From positions 1 through 64,000 of the forward strand of contig NZ_VIQM01000020.1 in NCBI RefSeq assembly GCF_008520265.1: a stretch of DNA of 64,000 bases, given 5' to 3'. The position numbers were made by a program, and so were the translations under genes. The stretch comes from Sphingobacterium cavernae (GTDB taxonomy: Bacteria > Bacteroidota > Bacteroidia > Sphingobacteriales > Sphingobacteriaceae). This document shows positions 8,316-16,828 of this stretch, piece by piece (the stretch's first letter is position 1; each line of letters starts with the position of its first letter). The notes below the pieces were generated by a model, which saw only the letters and a program-made list of their open reading frames with translations, was not told the DNA's origin and did not search any database.

Positions 8316-10771
8316 CTTCTCTTTCTATTTAATCTATTGCTCTGCTCCTGCATACGTTGAATCCGTGCGCCAAGATCTTCACTTGATAACGATTGACGCA
8401 AACTGTCAACCTTGATAGGAAAACTAAGTGGCGTGAAACTTTCTGCAAATTTATAAATGATTTTTGAAGAATTAATACGCTCAAAGGCTTGGATAAGACG
8501 AGGTTCCTCCAATTGCTGATTAAAAACCTCCGTATAAGCCTGTCTAAGCAACAAATTGTTAGGTTCATGTTCTTCCAATACTTGAAAAATAATTCCTGAA
8601 GAAGCTTGTAGAGATTTATTATTTTGTTGTTTTCCATAGCGATTTTGAATCACATAGCCTGCAATTACAGCAATATCTCGAAACTTCCGTTTAGCCATTT
8701 CTGCCGCATTAATACTAGCCGTCACATCCTTCATCAAGTCTTCTTTGCGCAAAATATGCCTCAACTGTTCTTCACTCAACTCAATATCCGTATCTGAAAA
8801 CAGCTCAAAACCATAATCATTCATGGCCATCGAAAAACTTATCGGATACAATTCACTGATGCGATACGCCATCAAACTGGACATTACCTCATGCACCAAT
8901 CGCCCTTCAAAAGGGTACATAAACAGATGATATCCATCACGTGTCTTTATCTTCTCTACCAAAAATTCATTTTCCGAAGGAATATGCGATTTGTCGACTT
9001 GATTAGCGACGAGCGGATGAAGAAATTTCAATTCCTTTTCGCGCGATGTAGGATTTTTGGAGTCTGCTAACTTTTTCCGAAGCAATCCTCCTAGATTTGA
9101 ACTCAAAGGCAATCGTCCACCTAACCAACTTGGTGTTATAGCCTTTCCCTGTGAAGCACGCACATAAGCCGTCATTTCTTTGATACGAATTAGCTCTAAT
9201 ACTCGACCTGCCAGAATAAACTTATCACCCTGCTTGAGCTTAGTAATAAAATATTCTTCCACCATCCCGATATAACCGCCACCTAAAAATTTAACCTTTA
9301 CCATCGCGTCAGAGACAATCACACCTAGATTCATACGATGCAACATGGCAATTCTCCTCTTCTCTACAACATAAACACCTTCTTCATTTTTTACCACTTT
9401 GTGAAATTCTTCGTAATTCTTACCAATCTTTCCACCTACGGTGATAAAAGAAATGCACCAATCCCATTCTTCTTCTGTAATCCATTGAAAAGAATACGCA
9501 GATTTAATTACATCAAATAATTCTTCTTTGCGAAATCCACCACCCAAAGCTATGGTTACTAGAAATTGCACCAATACATCATAACATAAAACCAGTGGTT
9601 CGCGATCCTCAATCAAATTCATTTTCACCGCTTCTTTGAGTGCTGCGACTTCAATCAGTTCTAGGGAATGTGTTGGCACAAAATATATTTTGGAAACCTC
9701 AAATGGCGAGTGACCGCTTCTACCCGCACGCTGCATAAATCGCGCAACACCTTTACTTGAACCCACTTGTATAACTGTATCTACAGGCTTAAAATCCACA
9801 CCCAAATCCAACGATGACGTTGAAACGACAGCCTTTAACTTTCCCTCACTCAAGGCTTCTTCTATCCACGTACGTATATGAATGTCGATAGAACCGTGAT
9901 GCAGCGCCAATTGACCTGCAAAATCAGGGTATGCATCTAGTAAAATTTGATACCAATATTCACTTTGACTTCGCGTATTGGTAAAAACAATAGTGGACTT
10001 GCTATTTAAAATAATCGGAACTACCTCATCCACAAGCTTACCACCCAAATGTCCAGCCCATGGTAAAATTTCTACTTCTGGTGGAAAAACCGAAACTATA
10101 TCGATTAGCTTTTTCTCTTTGGCGACAATCTTAATTTTCTTTACTGAATAAGGAATCAACACTTCCATTGCTTCATCCAAATTTCCAATAGTAGCGGTAA
10201 TACCCCAAACCAATAAATTCGGTTTGTACTGTTTTAAGTAAGCAATAGCCAATTCGACCATTACTCCACGTTTGCTACTCAATAACTCGTGCCACTCATC
10301 AATAACAACAGCTTTGAGGTTAGCAAAGAATTTATCCCTGCCTTTCTGCGCTAAGAGCAAATGCCAACTTTCGGGTGTTAACAATAACACATCAGGCATT
10401 TGTTTACTCTGCCGTTGTTTTATCTTGACATCGGTATCGCCATTTCGAACCTCAACAACCCAATCCAAACCGATTTGGTCAATCGCTTCTTGCATAGCCC
10501 GCGCCAAATCCTTTGCCAAAGACCGAAGTGGAGTAATCCAAATAGCTTTAAGACCTTTCTTAAACGTTTCAGGTCGATTCATGTAATCGATTAAAATACC
10601 AAGAAATACGGAATACGTCTTACCAAAACCCGTTGGAGCCACGACCATCCCGCTATATCCATTGTATATCTTTTCCCAGGTTTGACTCTGAAAAGTAAAT
10701 GGGGTTCGACCATGATCTTGCAACCATGATGTCACAATTTCGTAACCTGATGTTTGTTCGAATTTACTCAC
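8312..10771 (-). CDS. Ligase-associated DNA damage response DEXH-box helicase (Lhr-like)
   Basis: An 819-aa SF2 helicase. The N-terminal RecA domain has Walker A APTGFGKT (about residues 45-52), the Ia block TPLRSLAKDLA, DEWH at about residue 158 and GITATIGN. The second RecA domain has FTNTRSQSE, STSSLDLGVD and QRAGRSGH. A long Lhr-core-like C-terminus with winged-helix and DNA-clamp regions follows. This fits TIGR04121, the helicase of the bacterial ligase cassette. It is flanked by pdeM (4-bp overlap) and, 114 bp upstream, the ligase gene. Confidence 0.93.
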   Translation of the reverse strand: MSKFEQTSGYEIVTSWLQDHGRTPFTFQSQTWEKIYNGYSGMVVAPTGFGKTYSVFLGILIDYMNRPETFKKGLKAIWITPLRSLAKDLARAMQEAIDQIGLDWVVEVRNGDTDVKIKQRQSKQMPDVLLLTPESWHLLLAQKGRDKFFANLKAVVIDEWHELLSSKRGVMVELAIAYLKQYKPNLLVWGITATIGNLDEAMEVLIPYSVKKIKIVAKEKKLIDIVSVFPPEVEILPWAGHLGGKLVDEVVPIILNSKSTIVFTNTRSQSEYWYQILLDAYPDFAGQLALHHGSIDIHIRTWIEEALSEGKLKAVVSTSSLDLGVDFKPVDTVIQVGSSKGVARFMQRAGRSGHSPFEVSKIYFVPTHSLELIEVAALKEAVKMNLIEDREPLVLCYDVLVQFLVTIALGGGFRKEELFDVIKSAYSFQWITEEEWDWCISFITVGGKIGKNYEEFHKVVKNEEGVYVVEKRRIAMLHRMNLGVIVSDAMVKVKFLGGGYIGMVEEYFITKLKQGDKFILAGRVLELIRIKEMTAYVRASQGKAITPSWLGGRLPLSSNLGGLLRKKLADSKNPTSREKELKFLHPLVANQVDKSHIPSENEFLVEKIKTRDGYHLFMYPFEGRLVHEVMSSLMAYRISELYPISFSMAMNDYGFELFSDTDIELSEEQLRHILRKEDLMKDVTASINAAEMAKRKFRDIAVIAGYVIQNRYGKQQNNKSLQASSGIIFQVLEEHEPNNLLLRQAYTEVFNQQLEEPRLIQAFERINSSKIIYKFAESFTPLSFPIKVDSLRQSLSSEDLGARIQRMQEQSNRLNRKRR

Positions 10772-10885
10772 CCTATTTTATGAATTTAACAGTCATACTG
10801 AACTTAAGATATGTGTTTCAACCTTAGAAGAAAAGTCAGCTCTACAATATTCAACATGACTTGTATATTTAATCCAAATGAAAAT

Positions 10886-12466
10886 TTAATTTATTAATTT
10901 TTTAACATTCTCTAAATCATCGATTTCTGCTACGGTTTTATCCTTACGCCATCGTAAAATACGAGGAAAACGTAATGCAACACCAGCTTTATGTCTTGAA
11001 CTCCAACCGATTCCTTCAAATGCAATTTCAAAAACTAATTCTGGTTTTACCGTCCGTACAGGACCAAATTTTTCTACAGCATTTTTGTTAACAAAACGAC
11101 TCACTTCCTGTATTTCTTTATCTGTTAGTCCTGAATATGCCTTAGCAATAGTGACTAAATTTTCACCATTACGTACTGCAAAAGTATAATCTGTATATTG
11201 GCTACTTCTTCGTCCACTTCCCTTTTGCGCATAAATCAATACCACATCAATCGTCAAAGGATCAATTTTCCATTTCCACCAGTCTCCTTTCTTGCGCCCC
11301 ACATGATACATCGAATTCTTATGCTTTAGCATCAACCCTTCGCTGTTTATATCACGCGCTTGTTCACGTATTTCCCGCAATTTCTCTAAATCGTTCGCAG
11401 TAATTAAGGTTGATATTTTAATATGTTGCAGTGTATTTTTATTAACTAACTGTTCCAAAATTTTTCTACGCTCCTGCATAGGCTCGTTTCGTAAATCCTG
11501 ATGGTTAAATTCCAAAATATCGTACAAAAACATGCCGATTGGCACTTCCTCTAAAATCTTTTTTGAAAGCACTTTGCGATTCAATCTTTTTTGTAAAGCT
11601 GTGAAATTTAGTATATCGCCATTAGCGATAGCTAAAATTTCCCCATCCACTACAAAATCACCCTCCCAAGTTTTAATCTCCTCAACTATTTCTGGAAATT
11701 GTCCCGTAACCAACTCCTCCCCACGGGACCAAATGAAAATTTCATCGTTACGCTTGATAACTTGTCCTCTAATTCCGTCCCATTTGTATTCAATTTGCCA
11801 ATCTGCCAAATTTTCTAACGTCAATTCCACATCTTCAATCGGATACGCCAAACAAAATGGATAAGGTTTAGATAAATTACTGTCAATGTATTCCCCATGA
11901 ATGAGTTGCTCAAAATTAGAATTTTCAACGGTCCAATCGCCCATAATACTGTGCGATACCGCACTAGCTTCTAAGTTGTAATACGATGAAATGGCATTAA
12001 TCAGGCCTTTGGTCGAAATACCCAACCGAAAACTTCCACCCAGAAGTTTATTGAAAATAAAACGTTCCTGATGCGGCAAATTATTCCATACATGTATGAT
12101 AAACTCCTTTTTTTCTTTTTCGGAATAAGAGGATAATAAATTTATTTTATCCATCCATTCCGCTAATGAAAAATCCAAATAACCTTGCGGTTCGGGTAAT
12201 AATAGTGAAATCGTTTCACCCAAATCACCTACAGAAGAATACGACTCTAAAAAAAGCCATTCAGGTATTTGCGTAATTTCCTTTGCCCATTCCCGCAATA
12301 AAGTAGTTGAAACTCCTCGATTTGGTCGCCGTCCACTAAATAAAGCCAAAAACCACAATTTATCTTTATCATCCGCCTCTTTGAAAAAATGATGAACCGC
12401 TTCCATCTTTTGGGTAGTCTTGTTTGTACTATCCAAAGCATGAACTAGTGTGGCGAAAGCTCTCAT
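10886..12466 (-). CDS. ATP-dependent DNA ligase (ligase-associated cassette)
   Basis: A 526-aa ATP-dependent ligase of the LigB/LigC-like type in TIGR04120 cassettes. An N-terminal DNA-binding domain (about residues 1-200) is followed by the adenylation motif EYKWDGIRGQ with catalytic Lys at about residue 228. Later nucleotidyltransferase motifs are FVVDGEILA, EGLMLKHK and WWKWK, and a C-terminal OB domain ends with 'GVALRFPRILRWR'. It probably seals nicks in the repair pathway served by its neighbours. Its ATG overlaps the exonuclease stop by 4 bp. Confidence 0.94.
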   Translation of the reverse strand: MRAFATLVHALDSTNKTTQKMEAVHHFFKEADDKDKLWFLALFSGRRPNRGVSTTLLREWAKEITQIPEWLFLESYSSVGDLGETISLLLPEPQGYLDFSLAEWMDKINLLSSYSEKEKKEFIIHVWNNLPHQERFIFNKLLGGSFRLGISTKGLINAISSYYNLEASAVSHSIMGDWTVENSNFEQLIHGEYIDSNLSKPYPFCLAYPIEDVELTLENLADWQIEYKWDGIRGQVIKRNDEIFIWSRGEELVTGQFPEIVEEIKTWEGDFVVDGEILAIANGDILNFTALQKRLNRKVLSKKILEEVPIGMFLYDILEFNHQDLRNEPMQERRKILEQLVNKNTLQHIKISTLITANDLEKLREIREQARDINSEGLMLKHKNSMYHVGRKKGDWWKWKIDPLTIDVVLIYAQKGSGRRSSQYTDYTFAVRNGENLVTIAKAYSGLTDKEIQEVSRFVNKNAVEKFGPVRTVKPELVFEIAFEGIGWSSRHKAGVALRFPRILRWRKDKTVAEIDDLENVKKLIN

Positions 12467-13482
12467 ACTTCCCCTCCCTCTTTATTAGAAACGGCCTCAT
12501 CTTCCTCTTCGCCAAATTCTGTTTTCACTTCTTCCGACTCAATTCCGATTTCATTTAAATATTTTGAAAACACTGCAGTTTGCCCGTGCGTGACATAAAC
12601 TTTTTCCGCTTCCGTCATTTTCATTGCTGTCAATAAATCATTCCAATCGGCATGATCACTAATAGCAAAACCAGCGTCAGCACTTCGCCACCTTCGTGCG
12701 CCGCGCACAGTCATCCAACCTGAACAAATCGCGTAAGCCATATTCGGAATTTTGCGAATTACATTCGAATCAACTAATGATGGAGGCACAATTACAACAC
12801 CTCGATTAACGTGTTTTACGTCTTCTCTGAAATCTAAAACCTCATATTCTGGCAATTGAATTCCGACACTTTTGTATGCTTCGTTGAGTTTATGAATAGA
12901 GTAATGTACATATATTGGAGCCGCACCTTCCACAGCTTTCATAATGCGCTGTGCTTTCCCTAAAGAATACCCAACAAATACTGAGGTTTTTTGATAAGAT
13001 TGGTTTTGAACAACCCAATCTGCCATTTCAGTATTTTGCTTCTCTACAGATTTCCACTGATAAATTGGCAATCCGAATGTACTTTCACTCACATATTCGT
13101 GGCATTTGACAGGCTCAAAAGGGGTCGAAAGACCATCATCTTGCAATTTGTAATCACCCGAAATCACAGCGATTTTACCTTTGTACTCCATACGAATTTG
13201 TGCAGAACCAATAATATGTCCCGCGGGATGAAAAGAAACTTTTACATCATTTATCATAATGGATTCATTATAACCTATGCCCTGAACTTGGATGTCTGGA
13301 CTAATCCGACTTTGGAGAATAGGAACTGTAAAATGATGACACAAATACTTTTTCATTCCCCATCGCGCATGATCGGCATGACCATGCGTAATTAAAGCTA
13401 AATCTACAGGTCGCCAGGGGTCAATATAAAATTTACCAGGCACACAGTATATTCCCTCAGGACGAAATTGAATCAAGCGCAT
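12463..13482 (-). CDS. Ligase-associated DNA damage response exonuclease (MBL fold)
   Basis: A 339-aa metallo-beta-lactamase-fold nuclease of the SNM1/CPSF-like type (TIGR04122). The metal motif THGHADHARWG (HxHxDH) is at about residues 33-43, with further ligands in FHPAGHIIGSAQ, SGDYK and the C-terminal SDHADW and THGQ. It starts the ligase cassette operon: exonuclease, ligase, helicase, PdeM. The C-terminal 20 residues are acidic and variable. Family assignment is firm; strand polarity of cutting is not known. Confidence 0.93.
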   Translation of the reverse strand: MRLIQFRPEGIYCVPGKFYIDPWRPVDLALITHGHADHARWGMKKYLCHHFTVPILQSRISPDIQVQGIGYNESIMINDVKVSFHPAGHIIGSAQIRMEYKGKIAVISGDYKLQDDGLSTPFEPVKCHEYVSESTFGLPIYQWKSVEKQNTEMADWVVQNQSYQKTSVFVGYSLGKAQRIMKAVEGAAPIYVHYSIHKLNEAYKSVGIQLPEYEVLDFREDVKHVNRGVVIVPPSLVDSNVIRKIPNMAYAICSGWMTVRGARRWRSADAGFAISDHADWNDLLTAMKMTEAEKVYVTHGQTAVFSKYLNEIGIESEEVKTEFGEEEDEAVSNKEGGEV

Positions 13483-13539
13483 ACTGTACTAAACCTAAAA
13501 ATCTTTCAAAAGTTTTAGGATCGCTGACAACATATCAAA

Positions 13540-13547
13540 CAAAAGTA
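13540..13547 (-). promoter_or_regulatory. Promoter -7 element of the ligase cassette
   Basis: Minus-strand TACTTTTG matches TAnnTTTG and gives a leader of about 50 nt before the exonuclease ATG at 13482. The leader holds an interrupted repeat (CCTAAAA at 13494-13500 and its complement at 13513-13519) of unknown meaning. Confidence 0.4.
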
Positions 13548-13581
13548 TTAATTTAAAATAAAATTATAATTAATATAAATT

Positions 13582-14043
13582 ATGAAAGTTGCATCGAATC
13601 CACTAGCCAATTTGAAATATGTACCCAAAATATGGAGCACACTTATCTATTTTGCTTTTTTGCTCTTTGCAATGCTTATTTTCTTATACAAAAAAGAAGA
13701 ATCTTTGCGTTTTGACTTTTTGCAAAATGTATTCCCTAATTATACAAGTCACATATCTAATTTTTCAATATCACTTATTCTTGTACTGTTGGCTGGTTTC
13801 ATTGGCGGAATACAAAATAAATCTATCAAAGGTGCTTACATTGTAGCAGGTCTTCTTATAATAGCAAATCTTGTTTATGAATTATTTTTACCATTCATCA
13901 ATACTATGGATATAATTGATGCCTATTATGGGATAGTTGGATCGCTAGTACCTTTTCTTTTTTTGATACCTTATCAGCTATTTGGAATAATAAAAAATCC
14001 GAATTATATCGAAAACAATAATACAGAAACCCCAGTCATTTAA
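13582..14043 (+). CDS. Small integral membrane protein of unknown function
   Basis: A 153-aa protein with four clear hydrophobic segments (about residues 18-36, 58-74, 83-100 and 110-133) and a short hydrophilic tail. I do not recognise the family. It is a single-gene unit, divergent from the ligase cassette and convergent with the M60-like peptidase, with its stop codon inside the loop of the shared terminator. Coding potential is supported by the clean membrane topology and the terminator placement. Confidence 0.7.
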   Translation: MKVASNPLANLKYVPKIWSTLIYFAFLLFAMLIFLYKKEESLRFDFLQNVFPNYTSHISNFSISLILVLLAGFIGGIQNKSIKGAYIVAGLLIIANLVYELFLPFINTMDIIDAYYGIVGSLVPFLFLIPYQLFGIIKNPNYIENNNTETPVI

Positions 14044-14058
14044 GAACTGGGGTTTCTG
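14024..14058. terminator. Bidirectional terminator
   Basis: Perfect 13-bp arms CAGAAACCCCAGT (14024-14036) and its complement (14046-14058) with a 9-nt loop containing the TAA of the upstream gene. TTTT follows on the plus side. It serves the membrane-protein gene and the facing peptidase gene. Confidence 0.85.
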
Positions 14059-14060
14059 TT

Positions 14061-15647
14061 TTAGTCTCTCAAGGTAGTAATATCTATTTTTGGTTTTATA
14101 AGATTTAATGCCTTAATATCAGCAAGACATTTATCGACCATTTCTTGTGTCATTTTGTACGTGTATTTCCCATAGTCATCATACTCCAATGTACCTACAT
14201 AGAAAAACCCGTATTTTGAAAAGAAGTCTGTTAAATCTACTTTCGCAACTTCGCAAGCTGTTTTGACAAAATTCAACTGATGAACAGCTGGGTTTCTTTC
14301 GCCTCTGCGTCTATCTGAAGCCCAATCTCCAGTTCTTGACGTGCCTCTATCCGCTTCTTGTTTTCTGAAAGCTTCAAATAAGTCCGGGTAAAAATCAGCA
14401 TTTTGTCCTACGCCTTCAAAGTATAATTGTAATTGCCAAAAAATCACCAAGCGATTAAATACATCCTCATCTGCGAGGTAAGAAATTCCTTTTTCAATGA
14501 TGTCCTTACGTGCTTTATCGTAATTATTTTGTTCTGAAATACGTGTTTTATTTCCAAAAGAACGTGTAACATACAGAGAGAATAAATTGTTACTCACTTC
14601 ACCTAATCCTCCCCAATTGAACATTGGACGTGTCTGATGAACATGCCCTACTTCGTGACTGAAACCCCAACATGGATCGCCCTTGATAACCACATCTGGA
14701 TTCACAACCATGCGCATCGCATAACCAACCTTATCCCCCATATACGCTACACCATCACCGTCTCTAAACATGTAATAATTATAGTTTACGCGAGACAAAA
14801 TTCTATTCTTAGGAACTTTATTGTATTTAATCAAGCCCATCAAACGATGTTGTCTGTATACCAATGAATCGTAATTAGAAATCAATTCTACACCTCTTCC
14901 ATACGCATATTTTTTTAATGATTCCACAGGATATGCCGTTTGAATGTGTTTTCCTTTTGCATCCAAAATAGGATAAACTGCATTATCGATGAAAGCATTC
15001 CAATCCGCATCTTTATGTTTTTCGATATCGAAATAGCCATTTTCTTTTCCTGTAATAAAGTGAACGGAGATAGGATTTTCCTTTTCAGGTGTTTCTGAAA
15101 AATAAACTATATAAGCTAAGCTACCGTATTTATCCAAATTGATGATATTTACGCCGTTTTTTAATATAAACTCTTGCTTGTGCAGTCCCCAACCATTCGG
15201 ATCTTCAGTAGGCTTTTCGGGGTTAGGTGCTTTACGCAACCAATTTGGAATAAACAATTTCACCTCTTTACCCTCTGCAATACCATCGACTAAAACAACA
15301 TGCTCACCCTTTTCTAGATAAACTCCTGTTACATTTTCGTATTTACTATATCCATCACCAATACTCAAATCACGACCTAATGTTCTGGGGTTTAAAATAG
15401 CTGGATAAGTAGCATACTTATACGTAGGTTTATATTTTTTAGACAAGATTGCTGTTGCTACTTCCTTTATTCCAGGATTTGAAATACTTTCGATAGCCTT
15501 CTTGTTTGCATTTTTCTTTAGCTTAAGACCTAACCCATCTTCAAATACCGCTAAATCCGCATTAACTTTTGTAATATCAGATTTAGTTTGTGCGCAAACA
15601 TTCCCCAAAAAAGCAATTACAAAAGATAGAATCAAATATTTTTTCAT
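14061..15647 (-). CDS. Secreted M60-like (enhancin-type) metallopeptidase
   Basis: A 528-aa exported zinc peptidase. A signal peptide starts at the ATG at 15647 (MKKYLILSF, cleavage near VCAQ); the longer frame to 15725 is not used because it precedes the signal. The gluzincin motif HEVGHVHQ is present with a downstream Glu in GGLGEVSNN, the M60 arrangement HExxHx(8-28)E. An N-terminal domain with 'TGVYLEKGEHVVLVDG' resembles the carbohydrate-proximal jelly-roll part of M60 proteins. The family typically cleaves mucin-like or O-glycosylated proteins; that substrate is inference. It is a single gene. Confidence 0.87.
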   Translation of the reverse strand: MKKYLILSFVIAFLGNVCAQTKSDITKVNADLAVFEDGLGLKLKKNANKKAIESISNPGIKEVATAILSKKYKPTYKYATYPAILNPRTLGRDLSIGDGYSKYENVTGVYLEKGEHVVLVDGIAEGKEVKLFIPNWLRKAPNPEKPTEDPNGWGLHKQEFILKNGVNIINLDKYGSLAYIVYFSETPEKENPISVHFITGKENGYFDIEKHKDADWNAFIDNAVYPILDAKGKHIQTAYPVESLKKYAYGRGVELISNYDSLVYRQHRLMGLIKYNKVPKNRILSRVNYNYYMFRDGDGVAYMGDKVGYAMRMVVNPDVVIKGDPCWGFSHEVGHVHQTRPMFNWGGLGEVSNNLFSLYVTRSFGNKTRISEQNNYDKARKDIIEKGISYLADEDVFNRLVIFWQLQLYFEGVGQNADFYPDLFEAFRKQEADRGTSRTGDWASDRRRGERNPAVHQLNFVKTACEVAKVDLTDFFSKYGFFYVGTLEYDDYGKYTYKMTQEMVDKCLADIKALNLIKPKIDITTLRD

Positions 15648-15784
15648 GTTTATAATTATATAATTTGAATCTAAAATACTGTTCCAAAAATTAAGTTTTA
15701 AGTAACGAAATTGGCACAAATTCAAAATCCCATTTTAATCAATTACTCAACCGTTTGATTAATTTTCAATAAAAATGAAAAAGG

Positions 15785-15816
15785 TTTGCAAAAACTATAA
15801 TATTCGGTTAAATTTG
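15785..15816 (+). promoter_or_regulatory. Promoter of the his leader operon
   Basis: TTTG at 15785-15788, a 20-nt spacer and TAAATTTG at 15809-15816 form a near-ideal Bacteroidota promoter. Transcription would start near 15823, about 40 nt before the leader peptide. Confidence 0.7.
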
Positions 15817-15860
15817 CCGCAGTATTATTTGATAAATGACAAAATTCTTCACATACTATA

Positions 15861-15896
15861 TGCTTACACATCATCGCCATTGTGGCGATATGTAAT
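15861..15896 (+). CDS. hisL: Histidine leader peptide
   Basis: An 11-codon reading frame ATG to TAA that encodes MLTHHRHCGDM. Three of its eleven codons are His, clustered at positions 4, 5 and 7. It lies between a strong promoter and hisG and overlaps the arms of a terminator-like structure. Stalling at His codons when charged tRNA-His is scarce would keep the 5' arm (15861-15870) covered. This is the arrangement of a ribosome-mediated attenuator. Too short for homology support; the call rests on codon content and position. Confidence 0.72.
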
Positions 15897-15926
15897 GTTA
15901 TATGTTTCTACGTGAAGCATCTTTTT
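15861..15926 (+). terminator. his attenuator (terminator structure)
   Basis: ATGCTTACAC (15861-15870) can pair with GTGAAGCAT (15912-15920), with one bulged A; CTTTTT follows at 15921-15926. Inside, ACATcATCGCC (15868-15878 region) pairs with GGCGATATGT (15885-15894). Translation of the His codons would disrupt the outer stem, so transcription would read through when histidine is limiting. Confidence 0.6.
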
Positions 15927-15976
15927 CCCAATAGTCAGTATTATTAATAATATTTAAGCACCAAAAGCAATCAGTT

Positions 15977-16828
15977 TTGAAAAATCTAAAAATAGCTATC
16001 CAGAAATCGGGTAGATTAAATGAAAAATCAGTACAGTTATTAAAAAACTGTGGTCTAGACTTCGAAAATTACAAAAGCTCCCTTATAACAACCGCTTCGA
16101 ACTTCAACCTTGAAATTTTATTTTTAAGAGATGACGATATTCCAGGATACGTTGATCAAGGAATTGCAGATTTGGGTATTGTTGGAGAGAATGTTATAGA
16201 CGAGACGCAAGCGGATGTCGAATATTTGCAACGTTTGGGTTTTGGTAAATGTACATTGAAATTAGCCATTGCCAAAGATTCTACGATTAAAGAGCTAAGT
16301 GACTTAAATGGTAAATCTATCGCGACTTCATATCCTGTGATTTTGAAGTCTTTCTTGGATGAATACAAAATTGAGGCTGATATTCAAACAATTTCGGGGT
16401 CAGTGGAAATTGCGCCAGGATTAGGATTGAGTGATGCGATTTGCGATATCGTATCTACTGGTGGTACTTTGAAAAGCAACGGTTTAAAACCTTTTGCTGA
16501 TGTACGTAAATCAGAAGCCATCCTTATTGGTCGCAAAGGTTTAGAAGATAATGAAATTTTAGCCGAACTTCTACAGCGTATTCAATCCGTATTACGTGCT
16601 AAAGAAACGAAATATGTCGTGTTGAATGTAGAAAAGGCAAATTTACCGAAGATCACAGAATTACTGCACGGTGTAAAAAGTCCTACCGTAATGCCTCTAG
16701 CAGAAGAGGGTTGGGTGGCAGTTCACACTGTAATCTCTGAAGATGATTTTTGGGGTAAAATCAATGTTTTAAAATCAGCTGGCGCACAAGGTATTGTCGT
16801 AATGCCTATCGAAAAGATTATTTTATAA
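15977..16828 (+). CDS. hisG: ATP phosphoribosyltransferase, long form
   Basis: First enzyme of histidine synthesis, condensing ATP and PRPP to phosphoribosyl-ATP. It begins with TTG and reads MKNLKIAIQKSGRLNEKS. The 283-aa length marks the long form with a C-terminal ACT-like regulatory domain (about residues 210-283), so feedback inhibition by histidine is expected. Family motifs include LGIVGENVIDE, ISGSVEIAPGLGLSDAICDIVSTGGTL. It overlaps hisD by one base (TAATG) and lies behind the His leader peptide. Confidence 0.96.
   Translation: MKNLKIAIQKSGRLNEKSVQLLKNCGLDFENYKSSLITTASNFNLEILFLRDDDIPGYVDQGIADLGIVGENVIDETQADVEYLQRLGFGKCTLKLAIAKDSTIKELSDLNGKSIATSYPVILKSFLDEYKIEADIQTISGSVEIAPGLGLSDAICDIVSTGGTLKSNGLKPFADVRKSEAILIGRKGLEDNEILAELLQRIQSVLRAKETKYVVLNVEKANLPKITELLHGVKSPTVMPLAEEGWVAVHTVISEDDFWGKINVLKSAGAQGIVVMPIEKIIL

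Noticed and set aside
10886..13482. Type of bacterial NHEJ operon (Ku plus LigD)
   Set aside because: There is no Ku gene and no polymerase domain in the ligase; the neighbours fit the ligase-associated cassette instead.
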